Source: Malania oleifera
Taxonomy: Eukaryota > Streptophyta > Magnoliopsida > Santalales > Ximeniaceae
Assembly: GCF_029873635.1 (NCBI RefSeq)
Contig: NC_080420.1
Coordinates: forward strand, 52,591,457-52,655,456
Direction: 5' to 3'
Length of the DNA stretch: 64,000 bases
This document shows, one piece after another, positions 24,152 through 36,164 of this stretch. A model generated the notes under the pieces. It was not told the DNA's origin, ran no database searches, and saw only the letters and a list, made by a program, of their open reading frames with translations. The position numbers and the translations under genes are program-made. Each line of letters opens with the position of its first letter. Within the stretch, counting starts at the first letter, position 1.

Positions 24152-27100
24152 TTATAACTGAACCTCTTGAAACAATTGTGGGTATTTTTGCCTTATCTGT
24201 TCCTCGAACTCCCAAGAAGCTTCTTCTATTGCGTGATTTCTCCATAGAACCTTTACTAGATGAATCTTCTTATTACGCAATTCCTGCACTTTTCTATCCA
24301 GAATCTATATTGGTACCTCCTCATAAACTAGTGAATCACTAAACTCTAATTCATCATAACTGATTATATGAGAAGGATCCGGAACGTATTTCCTCAACAT
24401 GGAAATATGGAATACATCGTGTATCATGGACAACACAGGTGATAAAGCTAACCTGTAGGCAATTGGCCCCACTTTGTCTAGAACCTCAAATGGGCCAATA
24501 ACCTAGGGCTAAGTTTACCCTTCCTTCCAGATATCATAACTACTTTTAATAGAGCTATTTTCAAAAACACATGATTACCAATATCAAACTCCAACTTTCT
24601 ATGGCGGTAATCAACATAACTCTTATGTTGGCTCTGAGCTGCACTAATTCTATCTCTGATGAGTCGAACCTTATCATACGCTTGCTGCAATAGTTCTGGT
24701 CCCATAACTCACTGTTCACCCATCTCATTCCAATATAAAGGAGAATGACATCTCCTGCTGTAAAGTGCCTCAAATTGTGTCATACCAATGCTGGCCTGAT
24801 AACTGTTGTTGTACACGAACTCCACCTGCGGCATGAATTGAATCTAACTACCCCCAAAATCCAGCACGCATGCCCAAAGCACATCTTCTAATATATGAAT
24901 CGTCCTCTCAGTCTACCCATCTAATTGGAGATGAAATGTCGTGCTAAAAGATAACTGAGACCCTAGAGCCTCCTATAAACTCCTCCAAAAACGTGACGTG
25001 AAACGCGGGTCTCAATCTGACACTATACACACTGGAACTCCATGAGAACGGACTATCTCCTATGTAAATCTCTACTAGTCAGTTAAGAGAGTAGCTGATC
25101 TTGATAGGAAGGAAATGGGCAGTTTTAGTCAAACGGTCTACAATCACCCAAATCACATTCTGACCATGCAATGCTGACGGCAACTTTGAAACAAAATCCA
25201 TGGATATATGATCCCATTTCCACTGGGATAAAAAGTGGCTGCAACTAGCCTGCCAGCCTCTGGTGCTCAGCTTTTACCCGCTAGCACGTCAAACACTGTG
25301 CTACATACTCGCCAATCTCCTTCTTCATACCACTCCACCAATACGACTCTCGCAGATCCCTATACATTTTCGTACTGTATGGATGAAATGTGTATAAAGA
25401 TCTGTGTGCCTCTTCTATAATGGTCTTTCTGATGCCAACATCGGCAGGAACACACAATTTGGAACGGAACTGCAAAGTTCTATCATCTGTAATATAGAAT
25501 TCCTCTCCCTGACCATTCTATACCTTGACCTTTTCCTCTGCTAATTCTGGATCTTCCTTCTGAGTAGCTTTAATCCTTTCCTGCAGAGTAGGATGCACCA
25601 CTAAACTAGTAATACATGTCAGATGATCACTCTCAACCAAATCTATGCCGAGTCTTTCCAAGTCCATCATAATCGGATGCTGGATCTCCATAGCTGCCAA
25701 CGCTGGCCCCACAGACTTCCTGCTCAACACATCAGCTATCACGTTTGCTTTCCCTGGGTGGTAACTAATAGTATAATCAAAATCTTTAATAAGCTCCAAC
25801 CATCTTCTCTACCTCATATTCAGTTTCTTCTTAGTGAAAAGGTACTTTAGACCCTTATGGTCAGAGAAATTTTCACATCGCTCGCCATACAGGTAATGCC
25901 TCCAAATCTTCAATGCATGTACTACTGTAGCCAAATTAAGATCATGGGTAGGGTAGTTCTTTTCATATTCTTTCAACTACCTGGAAGCATATGCTACCAC
26001 TTTACTATGCTACATCAATACACAGCCAAGTCCCTTCAAGGACGCATCATTGTAGATAACATAACCCTCACCCCCTGACGGGATGATCAGCATTGGTGTC
26101 GTGACAAGCCTTTGCTTCAATTCTTGAAAACTCTGCTCACAATTGTCGTCCTATTCAAATCTGATATTCTTCCTAGTTAGTCGCATCAGAGACCCTAATA
26201 ACGCTGAAAATCCCTCAACAAAACAACGATAATAATCAGCTAACCCCAAGAAACTCCTGATATCCTCGACGTTCCTCAGTCTAGCCCAATTCACTACCGT
26301 ATCAATCTTACTAGGATCCATAGAAATTTCATCCCCTGAGATGATGTGCCCCAAAAACACAACCTTCTCGAGCCAAAATTCACATTTATTGAACTTGGCA
26401 TACAACTTCTTTTCCCTGAGCATCTGTAAAACCTTCCTCAAATGCGTCTCATGCTCCTCATAGATCCTTGAATAGACGAGTACATCATCAATAAAAATAA
26501 CAACAAATTTGTCTAAATATTGGTGGAAAATCCTATTCATCAAATCCATGAATATTGTAGGAGCATTTGTCATACCAAAAGGCATAACAAGAAATTCATA
26601 ATGTCCATATCTGGTTCCGAAGGCCGTCTTCAAGATGTCTTCTGTCCTTACCTTCACTTGATGATATCCTGATCTGAGATCAATTTTATAATACACCTAT
26701 ATACCCTGGAGCTGGTCAAATAAATCATCCATATGGGGTAGAGGATACTTGTTCTTAATTGTCACTTTATTAATTTCCCTATAATCTATACACATTCTCA
26801 TAGTCTCATCTTTCTTCTTCACAAATAATATTGGAGCTCCCCACAAAGATACACTAGGTCGTATAAAACCCTTCTCAAGCAAATCTTACAACTAATCTTT
26901 TAATCCTGCCAATTCTTTTGGCGCCATTCGGTAAGGTGCTTTAAAGATCGGCGCTGTACCTAGAAGCAGATCAATAGGAAAATCTACCTCATGATCAGGT
27001 GGCAAGCCTGGTAATTCATCTGAAAACACGTCTGTAAATTCTTTTACTACTGGTGTATTAGTGAGCTTCAATTCATTCCCTGTCATTTCCTTCACAAAGG

Positions 27101-28632
27101 CCACGAATACTTGACAACCACTCAGGAGCAGTCTCCTCGCCTGAATAGTTGTAACTAATTGAGGTAGAGATTGCACTCGCGACCCTATAAATCTAAATTC
27201 TGGTCTTCCTAAGGGTCTGAATATCACTTCTCTCGAATGGTAATCTATACTGGCAAAGTTAGCTGCTAGCCAATCCATGCCGAATATTACATCAAATATA
27301 TGCATGTCCAGCATTATCAAATCAACAGATAAAATTCTCCCTTAAATATCAACTGGACAGTCATAGAGCACCTTACTACACCTCACTACTGACCTGATCG
27401 GTGTAGTCACTAATAGTTTGGCATCTAATAGCTGTGTTTCTGGCCCACACAATTTAATACACCCCATAGACACAAACGATTGTGTGGCCCCTAAGTCAAA
27501 TAATGCAATAATTTTAAACAAACAACATGCTAACCATACCTGTTACCACGTCGCCAGCTATCTCAGCATCACCCTGCGTCAAAGCAAAAACCCTGGCTAG
27601 AACCATATTCTTCTGTTGGCCTCCACGTGGCGCCTAATAGCCTCCCAAAGAAAGTCTAGGAGCGAGAGCAGCACCAATCTAAGCTTGACAATCTCTCATC
27701 ATATGTTCTGACTCCCTATATCGGTAACAAATACCTCGACCGGCACGATACTCACCCGAGTGTCTCTTCCCACAAGTTGAGTAAGCTAAAGGTGGTTGCA
27801 TGCCTTGAAAACCACGATTCCCCAACTCCTGTCTCTGGTCTGTGTAGTAGCCACCTCTCTTCCACGAACCACAACCGACCCCATGTTGGAAACCAGAAGG
27901 CGTGGATCTCTTCTTCTGTCTCTGCTCCTCAACCTCCAATCGTTCTCCAGTTTCTGCTATAGTTGCCCTATCTACCAGCTCAGCGAAATCTTGCAATTTC
28001 AGTATCGACGCCTGCTTATATATTTCTCTCCTCGGAGCTCTTTCAAATTGTCTTACCTTCTTTGTCTCATCTAGAATAATGTATGGGGTGAAACGAGATA
28101 GTTCAACGAACCTCACTGCGTACTGCTACACTATCTGCTGTCCCTACTTCAGATTCAAGAACTCCTCTATTTTAGCTTCCCTAGACAAGGCTAGAAAATA
28201 CCTATCGAAGAATATCTCCTTAAATCGCTCCTATGACATCTTTATAGGCACTATCCTCTATTACTCCAGGAGTCTCACTATCATCCACCATCTCTCAGCC
28301 TCTCCAATCAGTTTATATGTAGCGAACAGCACCCTCTGCTCCTTAGTACACTGCAGTACTGCAAACACTTTCTCAATCTCCTGCACCCAAATTTTTAGCG
28401 ACAGCAAGATCAGTTCCTTCTTAGAAAGCCAAAGGATTCATCTTAATGAACTTCTCAATCGAACTATCGTGGCCTGCAGATGAACCACCCAGCTCTCTGA
28501 AGTTTCTGGCAATTTTAGCTATGACTTGTTGTGCCACACTGCGCAGTACTGCATCTGAATCACCACCCACAGCGCCTGAGGGCCAGCACCCTCATTACCA
28601 CTGGCATGTGCACTACTATCTCCAGGGTCCAT
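24152..28632 (-). pseudogene. Gypsy B gag-pol (Tekay-like), with stops
   Basis: Starts MDPGDSSAHASG at 28,632. The gag C-terminal half (28,116-27,679) is open, ending in a zinc knuckle reading CYRYRESEHMMRDC, with the second cysteine replaced by tyrosine. Protease/linker is at 27,320-26,892. Reverse transcriptase spans 26,882-26,151 with one stop at 26,697; it has intact [10 protein letters not shown] and [12 protein letters not shown]. RNase H with the [16 protein letters not shown] end lies near 25,740. Integrase zinc finger HRSLYTFHP...CLTC is at 25,475-25,281. The tail with VKVLWRNHAIEEASWEF stops at 24,152. It is less decayed than gypsy A. Confidence 0.9.
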
Positions 28633-28934
28633 CCTGAAAAGACAATAAACTTAGCTTAGGACCCTATCATCGTAACATATAATCTAATTAGTATATTGTA
28701 TCTTAAACTAATTCATCACCCCTTATCTTAATTCAAGGTTCAATCCTGCAACCTAGATACCCAACCCGATGATAGTTTACCATGGCTTTCCTGAAATCTT
28801 CACCCAAAGAAAGTCACACAAACCATCACCGAAGTCTTGCATCTAGACCATAAAACCAGACCTCAAATTCCCTTATCCTATATTCAGGTATTATTGCTGC
28901 AGCATTCTAGAGTCTACAGAACCTAGCATCCTAA

Positions 28935-28946
28935 GCTCTGATACCA
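28935..28946 (-). other. Primer-binding site of gypsy B
   Basis: Minus strand TGGTATCAGAGC, three bases after the 5' LTR end; complement of initiator tRNA-Met. Confidence 0.9.
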
Positions 28947-28949
28947 AAC

Positions 28950-30685
28950 TGTTATGACCTACTTAATTTGCCATATAGTTAATCACATTAACACCCTGAT
29001 ACCACTAGTTAGCCATATAATAAAATCAACCTGAACCCATGGGTAGCGGGAATACACATGTCATACACAGCGGAAACCTAAGTAGCAGGAAAAATAAATT
29101 ACATTACAATCTCCAAACCATAAAGTGCATAATACCAGAGTTATCTACAATCCACAATAATACTGTATATGTACCATCCTCTAAACATCAAAAGATACAT
29201 TAAGGATCTAATATCAAAAACCTACTGACTCTAGTTCAAAAACTTACCCTCCTAGTGGGGTTGTACAAATTGTCTCAATGGCGGCCTCGGTCCGCCTGTC
29301 CCTCTGGGTTCCCTAAAATGATTTAAGCTGGGGGTGAGACACCTCTGAGTAAGGGAAATAAACTAAATACAATTGTGTGGCAACATGAATATTTATGTGC
29401 TATAATAAATATACAGTACATGTCACATGCTTGAAAACACTGATAATAACATAACTGAGTAAACATATAATTTCATAATTCTACTAGATCATATTGTTCA
29501 TAAATCATCTAATATAACTAGTAATTCTAAAATTTACCTGGGCTGAATAGCTAGCTGATATCATGTATTACCCCCCCCCCCCCCATGACGAGTTGTGCAG
29601 CTCGAAGGTAGGACCCGACAAAGGCTGGCCTACCACTACCGAGTCAAAAATATCTCTAAGTACGATGGGCCAGCCACACCCTGGTCCGGACTGTCAGGTG
29701 GACGTCGACAACTCTACACTGAAATCCACATCGACTATCTATCTCCTACCCCCTCTACTAGCAAGGGCGATTAGCACGAGTCTAAACTAAACTATATAGC
29801 TACAGTACCGTGCTCCTGAAACTGATCTGAACTATCATCCGGGTTCTGATAACATATAATACATGATAATATACTGTTTAACGTAAATAGATTGATAGCT
29901 TTTTCTGAATTCTATAATAACATAAATAAATGCAGCCTTGCGCCGATTACATTCATAACAACGGCCTTGCACCAAAAACATTCATAATTGCGGCCTTGCA
30001 CTGGCTATCAATCACGGCCTTGCGCCGAACATAACATACATACTGATCTGAATAAATATATTGTTTATCATGTATTCCGAAATCATAATGTATTGTTTAT
30101 ACTGTTATTCCTAAAATAACTGCAAATATGTTTTTCCTGTAAACTTTATTTAACATAATACAATTTGAGTAAAATAATATTCATGCCACACAATGCTGAA
30201 TAAAACCATAAATTTCATTCTCAAATCATATTTCCTATATAACAGCAGTATTTTCCCAAATATACATTTTTACCAATATGCTCATATATAATACATGCTT
30301 CCTGAAAATTAATTTGCTAATGAGTAATAATAATTTTTATGGAAAATAACTACTTTAGTTTACTCCCTTACCTGACTATTGAAAAGCCCCTACAGTGTCT
30401 AGTTCTACACCTATAGGGTTCTCTATTCAACAGCCTAAAAACAATATCTCCCTAAACAAAACTTCAGTATTTCTCTGTGTACGACATTTCCTATAACTAT
30501 GGAAAAGTCAAATATTGAATAAAAAGTCTTACCTTAAATTTGGGATGAAATCCAAGGCAGCTCCACCAACGATCCACTCCAGCAAACTTGAAGAGAACTT
30601 TCCCAAGAGTGTCATGGTGGCCTCGGATCGTTGAACCGACAAGAATCCGGTCTGAAATCTTAAAGATAAGGAGGAAGGGATGAAC

Positions 30686-30732
<47 letters not shown>

Positions 30733-31049
30733 GTTTGTGCGTGAAAATTTGGCTGAAAATCGAGTTTAGACTATTTATACACTGGCCTTCATCGACGAGA
30801 CACGTCACTTCGCTGACGAGGTCAAGAATGAAGTTCGTCGACGAATGTTTACTCCTCGTCTACGAAATTCAAAACTGAAATACAGCCTCTCGGTATCTTC
30901 TCGTCGATGAGACACATGTCCTCGTCGATGAACCCTTCATGTGTGCTCATCGACGAACCCCCTGTGTTTGTTGACGAGACCCTATTTAATTTCCTTCTTT
31001 CCTCTTCTCCTCCTATTATTAAATTACGACAATTATTTGGGTCTCTACA
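28950..31049 (-). repeat. 5' LTR of gypsy B
   Basis: 2,100 bp; TGTAGAGACCCAAATAATT start at 31,049 and GGTCATAACA end at 28,950 on the minus strand. Contains GCGCCGATTACATTC-type short repeats (29,935-30,030) shared with the 3' LTR. Confidence 0.94.
30688..30977 (-). promoter_or_regulatory. Gypsy B 5' LTR promoter: TCGTCGACGA array, TATA box, CT tract
   Basis: Minus strand order: palindromes from 30,977 down to 30,788, GTATAAATAG at 30,780-30,771, CT repeat at about 30,729-30,688. This is the copy that would drive gypsy B transcription. Confidence 0.62.
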
Positions 31050-31054
31050 CTAGT

Positions 31055-32014
31055 AATATGATTTCTTATTACAGGATCTTCTCACCCTCGCCAGAATTAA
31101 TTATTTCCATATCCTTGTGTGTGTGGCCCCATTTAATTTAAATTTATCCCATTATTTTTGCCTCATTTTCATTAACCACTTTTAGAAAGATTCTCACTCT
31201 TTGAAATTTTAAATTCACTGGATACTTGACTCATGTACTATAAAAATATCTCCAATTCCTCCTTTGATTGAATAAAATTTAAATTTACTTCCTTGATATT
31301 TTTATTGCAGACTGGAATTGAATTTTGATCCTATACTTTCCTTAGGAAGTGATCCAAAGTCCCATGGCTGACTTATGGAAATATGGAAAGATTGAATATT
31401 TCCTTTAAGCACAAGAAACACAAAAGAGAATAACATACACCAAAGAACGATTACTTTTCATAAAACCTTAGAATAATCAATATCTCCAAGGACTTCACCA
31501 TTAAAGAATCCCCTAAGATTTCTAAGCATCTAAATCCAAGGATAACCGCTAACATTCTTTCAGTTGTTCCTAGATCCACGAACACTAAACCATAAAGGAA
31601 CCATAGAGAGCTAGGAGTATACCCTAATGTGTAAAGGTGTGCACATTCCAAAATACACAAAATTCTATTTCAATATTCTAGTATTGCAAATGATAACTCA
31701 TTCCTTACAGTGACTATTTATACAAAATAAGATCATAGTGCAACATTCCGAAAGAAAAACATCAATGGTTTTCCATGACTTTTTTGGAACCGTCGACTAT
31801 TCTAGAAAAATCATAGAAAATCCTCGATGAATTTCTACTTTCGGTTGCGAAACAAAACTCCAAAATTCCAACTTACTTGTTATATTTTACTCCTTTATGC
31901 GTCTTATATTCAATCGTTCTTACAACACCTAACCTACCCATTCCTATCCTCATCCTACTTCATACCTATACTCTAGTAATAATCATCCCTAGAGTCTACA
32001 TAACCTATTTCCAC
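31055..32014 (-). other. Internal region of the host gypsy-like element, 5' part
   Basis: AT-rich leader-like sequence between gypsy B and the primer site of the host element. No convincing gag. It continues at 21,760 on the other side of gypsy B. Confidence 0.45.
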
Positions 32015-32026
32015 AGCTCTAATACC
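32015..32026 (-). other. Primer-binding site of the host gypsy-like element
   Basis: Minus strand TGGTATTAGAGCT just inside the 5' LTR end (GGGTGTTACA at 32,030). One change from the initiator tRNA-Met complement. Confidence 0.75.
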
Positions 32027-32600
32027 ACTTGTAACACCCTGACCCGCCATGTGGCCCGGGGTGCTACTTTAGTGACTTCTGAGTACGTGATACCATATTC
32101 ATAATATAAATGCAGCGAAAATAAATGATGCATCCTCCAAATACATTACCAAAGTTCTAAGCTACGTTATACACAAAAGTCTCCAAATATTCATATTACA
32201 ATCCATAATATCATACAAGACCAACTAAGTCCATAAAACCATCATTCACATCCAGGGAATTCAAATATAACTTAATACATTAGAGTTCTTACAGACACTC
32301 ACAAAAATTGAAACTAGTTATCACCCCACTGCAGAGCTTGCTAAGCTCGATCTAGAGATGGTATTGAAAAATGATTTGTATGTTGGGGTGAGACACTTCT
32401 CAGTAAGGCAGATTAAGTTAATATCAGTGTGTGGCCAACGTGAGTTTTAGTGTATACCAAATACCATCATTTGTTAAACAACCACAGTTATAAAATCATT
32501 CTTAAACCTTACCCACACACACACATAATTATTATAAGTGAAAGTTCCCAAGGATAGGGGAGGTTACACGCCCATACATGTAGCTCCCCTTTGCTCTAAT

Positions 32601-34545
32601 AATTCATATCTCATTCATAATACAAATGTGTATATAAAATCATTAAACTGTGAGTGCAAGCATATACATGTGCAATATATCGTATTTGATTTAAATGTTT
32701 GCATGCAAATAAATATGACATTAAATAAATAGGCATACACACACTGAATTTAAAGTGTGGTAATTTAAATTAGATAGGAAGAGAGAGACACATGATATTT
32801 ATTATTGAGGTTCGTCCAAACCAACCTACGTCCCCACCTTGGGCATCCCCCCAAGGATTGCACTAAACCTACTCACTTACGGGTGGAGCAGAAATCATTT
32901 GCAATGTTCTTCAGGGGCAGACATTCCCCAGCTCACTATTTCCTAAGAGGGTGCATCTCCTAGTTCTCCTAACCGGGTCTGAACCAATTCGGTGCTCTCC
33001 TAACCGAGTCTGAGCAAATCCAGGACTATTCACAGGGCTAGTCTCCCTCTTCCGACCACACGTCGGGTATACAATAGATATTCAATAAAATATGTGTACA
33101 AAGACAATGCTTCTATACTAAACAGATGATGTACAACAGTATAGCTCTATACATGCACTCTAATATGATATGAGTTCTGCTCAGTAGAGTAAGGGTGCTT
33201 AAATAGATTTAAACCCTAATATGAAATTTTCTCCAATAATATATTTCAATAAAAATATAGGAGAACCTAGGGTTTTGCTCTTCAAATAATTTTTGCACAA
33301 ATAAAAGATAAAAATATATATATAAAAATGAAAAACATGTTCTCCAACAGAGATTTTGCTAATGAAAAATATTTGGAGAAACTAGAATTTTAGGCTCAAG
33401 AATATTTGTGCAATAAATACAACCAAAAAAAAATGCCTAAACAAAATACTCTCTTTAAAAAAAATATTTCAAAGAATATAACAAAAAGAGTTGGAGAGTA
33501 TGAAAAATTTAACCCAAAATGATTTTTGAAATAAATGGGGGAACTTTGATTAGGAAAAAGATTTGAGAGAAAAGTTAGACCAATCAAAGTTGTTAATTTT
33601 GACAAATGAATGAGTATTTATAGGGTCAGGAAATTTTTTGACCATTGGGGACATGTTGGGTATTATTAGAAAAGTTTAATTAAATTTTGAACCTATTTTA
33701 GCATTTAAAAATACCCCAACCCAAGAGTTTCGGTCGACCAAGCAATAGGTTTGGTCGCCCAAATACTCACAAAACAAAAAGTGCATTTTAAACATTCGGG
33801 TGCTTGAAAATATGTTCGGTTGGCTGAACTATGCAATTTTCAAAATGTTTGAGATTCGGTCGCCTAGACTCAAGTTTGTTCTACCGAACTTGCATGTTCG
33901 GTCGCCCGAGGTCAAATGACCGTGGAGTTTGGGCGCTCGAGTTGTTGGAAAAAGTCATGGTTAAATATTCGGTTGACCAAGAACGTTCATTTCGGTTTGG
34001 TCGCCCAAAGTCAAGTCAACATTCTGAATTTTCAACTGTTCGGTCGACCGAGGCATTTTTAACATGCCTGGTTCAGTCACCCAAACCCCATTTCAATTTT
34101 CAACATAGGTTTTATTTTACCCCTGTTATTTTCCTTAAGTGAAGTGCAGGGTCCTAGTGTCTCTCTAAGGTCTAGGCATTTTAATTTACCCTAAAAATCT
34201 GGCGTCGGTCAACTATCAATGGTCTTTTGGTTAACCTATGGTCTGTCTATGGCTTTACTGAGCATTAAGACATGTTATGCAGGATGTATGCACTTATTAC
34301 AGACCAACATATAAAGACTTAAATGCATTATACAAATAAAATCAAAATGTCTTCTTCTTAATCTTTTTTGCTCTTTAATTTTCATGGAAAGCCCCTGATC
34401 ATATGAGCTTTATACGTCTCTGACTTCCATTCTCAGTCCCCTTATGTGTGTGTTGAATTATAACCTGTTTAATCACTAGATACACACATAAGTAACTTGC
34501 GATTTGTCATTATCAAGACTAGGGATCAGACTCAAAAAGTCAATA
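32601..34545 (-). mobile_element. Truncated TGTTGAC-family LTR
   Basis: The minus-strand 5' end TATTGACTTTTTGAGTC at 34,545 matches the 36,811 copy closely (TG to TA). The 3' terminal part, which normally ends in CCCTCTTGGGATCACACC..CAACA, is missing. The break lies at about 32,600, together with a deletion of host LTR. No target duplication survives. Confidence 0.82.
33614..34085 (-). promoter_or_regulatory. LTR promoter: palindrome array plus TATA box
   Basis: Motifs such as TTCGGTCGACCAAG, TTCGGTCGCCCGAGG and TTCGGTCGACCGAGG lie at 33,727-34,085. CCTATAAATACTC follows on the minus strand at 33,623-33,611. Confidence 0.6.
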
Positions 34546-34671
34546 AGTATATACCACCTTTATATGCATCTTCATATTATTATTTAATTATTTAATTAAT
34601 CTATTTATTTATTTATTTATTTTATTTTATTAGGATCACACTTACTCACATATTATTTTTGGGTCGTTAGA

Positions 34672-35089
34672 ACTCCTCTCCGCCTCATTTCTTTCCTCTT
34701 CCAAAAATTGACGGCCACATTAGACTTGTGGATTAAGTGGTCACAAAACAAAAACTCTTGAGTTTCACTAGTCCTCTAATGTGAATATATCATTCCCACT
34801 CTACTTGGTCCAATATTTTGCACCAAATCTAATGCGTCTTTATCATATTCAACTTTTCTTAATCCATCCCTTAATATGTTGCCATTTAGTCCAATTATAC
34901 ACCATACACTATGACCCAAACCCTTAACCATGTCATCTATATCTAAAAATTATATATGATTAACACTACACTAGTCAAAGTGATCAACCTTCCCTGCATT
35001 TTATATATCTTGTTACCCGAAAATTCAAAAATGCGTCCCGCATGCTGGTACTCAATGTTGAAGAATTCTACTTTGTCCACCCCTAACAT
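34672..35089 (-). pseudogene. MULE transposase pseudogene, PB1-like N-terminus
   Basis: A likely start Met at 35,089 opens MLGVDKVEFFNIEYQHAGRIF. After a frameshift come GKVDHFD and FLDIDDMVKGLG, then NILRDGLRKVEYDKDALDLV. This is the N-terminal PB1-like region found in plant MuDR-type transposases. The frame is cut at 34,672 by the gypsy-like element and resumes at 7,771. Confidence 0.8.
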
Positions 35090-35879
35090 TTATAAAAATA
35101 AAATAAAATACACATTACAATAAGAACACTAACTAAAAGTAACTTAAACAAATCAAAAGTAGTGAGCAAGGTGTTTAACCAATCATACAACGCAATAGTA
35201 ACTTAAAAAATCATATTAGTCACTCATGTATTATGGAATTACAAATTTGTAAATGATGCTAAAGAACACTAAATAAAATCACCTAAAAGCATATTATTCA
35301 ATCATGTATCAAAAAGTAAATCAAAAAACTCACACATGTATTAAACTAACATTTTATAACATCTAATATTGACAATATTTAGTTATGAAGTCGAAGAAGA
35401 CACTCACATATCAAAAAACAGTTCAAATTAGTCACTAATGTATGCTTATTTCACAAAGCATGGGCACTCCATTAATAAATAGGTCACAAACATAAAATTT
35501 GGCAACAAAATTGAAAAATAAAATTGGCCAATAACCAACCTTTCTTCTGTATTTAATTTAGGGAACACAAAAGAAAAAATTTAAAATAATATATAAGACA
35601 TTTACACAACACAAAGGAGCACAAAGTACACAAAAACCCTAAATCTAATTGTAATCATCATTGTATAAGCCCAAATTTTTATACCATAGTTGTTCCCTCT
35701 TAGTATGTTACGAGTCATCGTCCTTCACTTTCTTCTACACAACCTTTCTTTTTCTTTGCTGACAAAGGTTTGAGATAGAGAAAAAGTATCTTCATGCAAA
35801 AGAAAGCCTCATCATCTTCGTCTTCTTCTTCTTTGTCGTCAAAAGAGAAACGGAGAGTAAACCCTTAAATTGTAAGTAG
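35090..35879. other. MULE 5' subterminal region, no gene recognised
   Basis: AT-rich stretch between the transposase N-terminus and the right inverted repeat. It probably held the transposase promoter. Nothing else is recognisable. Confidence 0.45.
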
Positions 35880-36155
35880 TTAAGGCGCATGTGTACAGAT
35901 ACTTATAATTGGAGGGAAATGAAGAGGCATATAAAAATGTGGGACCTAGACTACCCATATGCGAAAGGTGTCTTCCATATAAGCATATGTAATGGATGAG
36001 CATTTAAATTGGATGAAAATAGAGAAATTGTAACAATTTGATACACTTTAGCACACAAAAAAATAGTTTAGTGGTCTCAATTATTTTAGTCAATAATTGA
36101 GTAAACACATGTGCATTGAACCCCTTAGTTGAGTAAACAAAGGTGCATTAAACCC
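35880..36155 (-). repeat. Right terminal inverted repeat of the MULE
   Basis: Reverse complement of the left repeat with divergence. The outer 35-40 bp are partly duplicated: GGGTTTAATGCACC and GGGGTTCAATGCAC both occur, each followed by TTACTCAA. This makes the right repeat longer than the left. Confidence 0.8.
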
Positions 36156-36164
36156 TTTAAATGT
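36156..36164. repeat. 9-bp target-site duplication of the MULE, right copy
   Basis: TTTAAATGT, identical to 784-792. Confidence 0.9.

Larger units (their letters stand above)
21766..31049 (-). mobile_element. Gypsy B: full-length Tekay-like chromovirus with TSD CTAGT
   Basis: A 9,284-bp element inserted in the internal region of the host gypsy-like element. CTAGT occurs at 21,761-21,765 and 31,050-31,054. LTRs of 2,132 and 2,100 bp flank a primer site, gag-pol with chromodomain-like tail, and a purine tract. It is structurally complete and closely related to gypsy A, but gag-pol has in-frame stops, so it would need helper proteins. Confidence 0.95.
7772..34671 (-). mobile_element. Gypsy-like LTR element without recognisable coding region, host of three insertions
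   Basis: The LTR termini TGTAAAGCCC...GTGGCCCGGGGTGCTAC (7,772) and TGTAACACCC...GTGGCCCGGGGTGCTAC (32,030) are near-identical over the first 100 bp and continue in parallel. The upper LTR is followed on the minus strand by a tRNA-Met-like primer site. The lower LTR is preceded by a purine tract AAGGAGGGGAGAA. The internal region, once gypsy B is removed, is only about 2.7 kb with no clear gag or pol, so this may be a non-autonomous (LARD-like) or badly decayed element. LTR style (GGTGAGACACTTCTCAGTAAGG) is close to the two Tekay-like elements nearby. I found no convincing target duplication (GCCCT before, ACTCC after). Confidence 0.72.
32030..34671 (-). repeat. 5' LTR of the host gypsy-like element, interrupted
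   Basis: Bases 32,030 to about 32,600 match 7,772-7,870 joined to 10,004-10,490. Bases 34,546-34,671 match 19,930-20,071 (TTATTTAATTATTTAATTA and GGATCACACTTACTCACATA). Most of the LTR between these parts is deleted and replaced by a truncated TGTTGAC-family LTR. Confidence 0.75.
793..36155 (-). mobile_element. Mutator-like element (MuDR-type MULE), degenerate and filled with nested LTR elements
   Basis: Both ends carry long related terminal inverted repeats (left begins GGGTTAAATGCACC; right, read inverted, begins GGGTTTAATGCACC). A perfect 9-bp duplication TTTAAATGT flanks them. Inside is a decayed minus-strand MULE transposase in three blocks, in the order expected for the family: PB1-like N-terminus, Mutator DNA-binding region, core, then SWIM zinc finger. 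Removing the gypsy-like insertion (7,772-34,671) and the solo LTR (4,839-6,853) leaves about 6.4 kb, a plausible size for an autonomous MULE. Several stops and frameshifts mean it is inactive. The MULE is older than every LTR element lodged in it. Confidence 0.88.

Noticed and set aside
27777-28637. Plus-strand frames up to 193 codons within gypsy B
   Set aside because: Antisense to the gag coding region, which is recognisable on the minus strand.
7767-34676. Target-site duplication of the gypsy-like host element
   Set aside because: GCCCT before 7,772 and ACTCC after 34,671 do not match. The upper end may be altered or the two LTRs may come from recombined copies.
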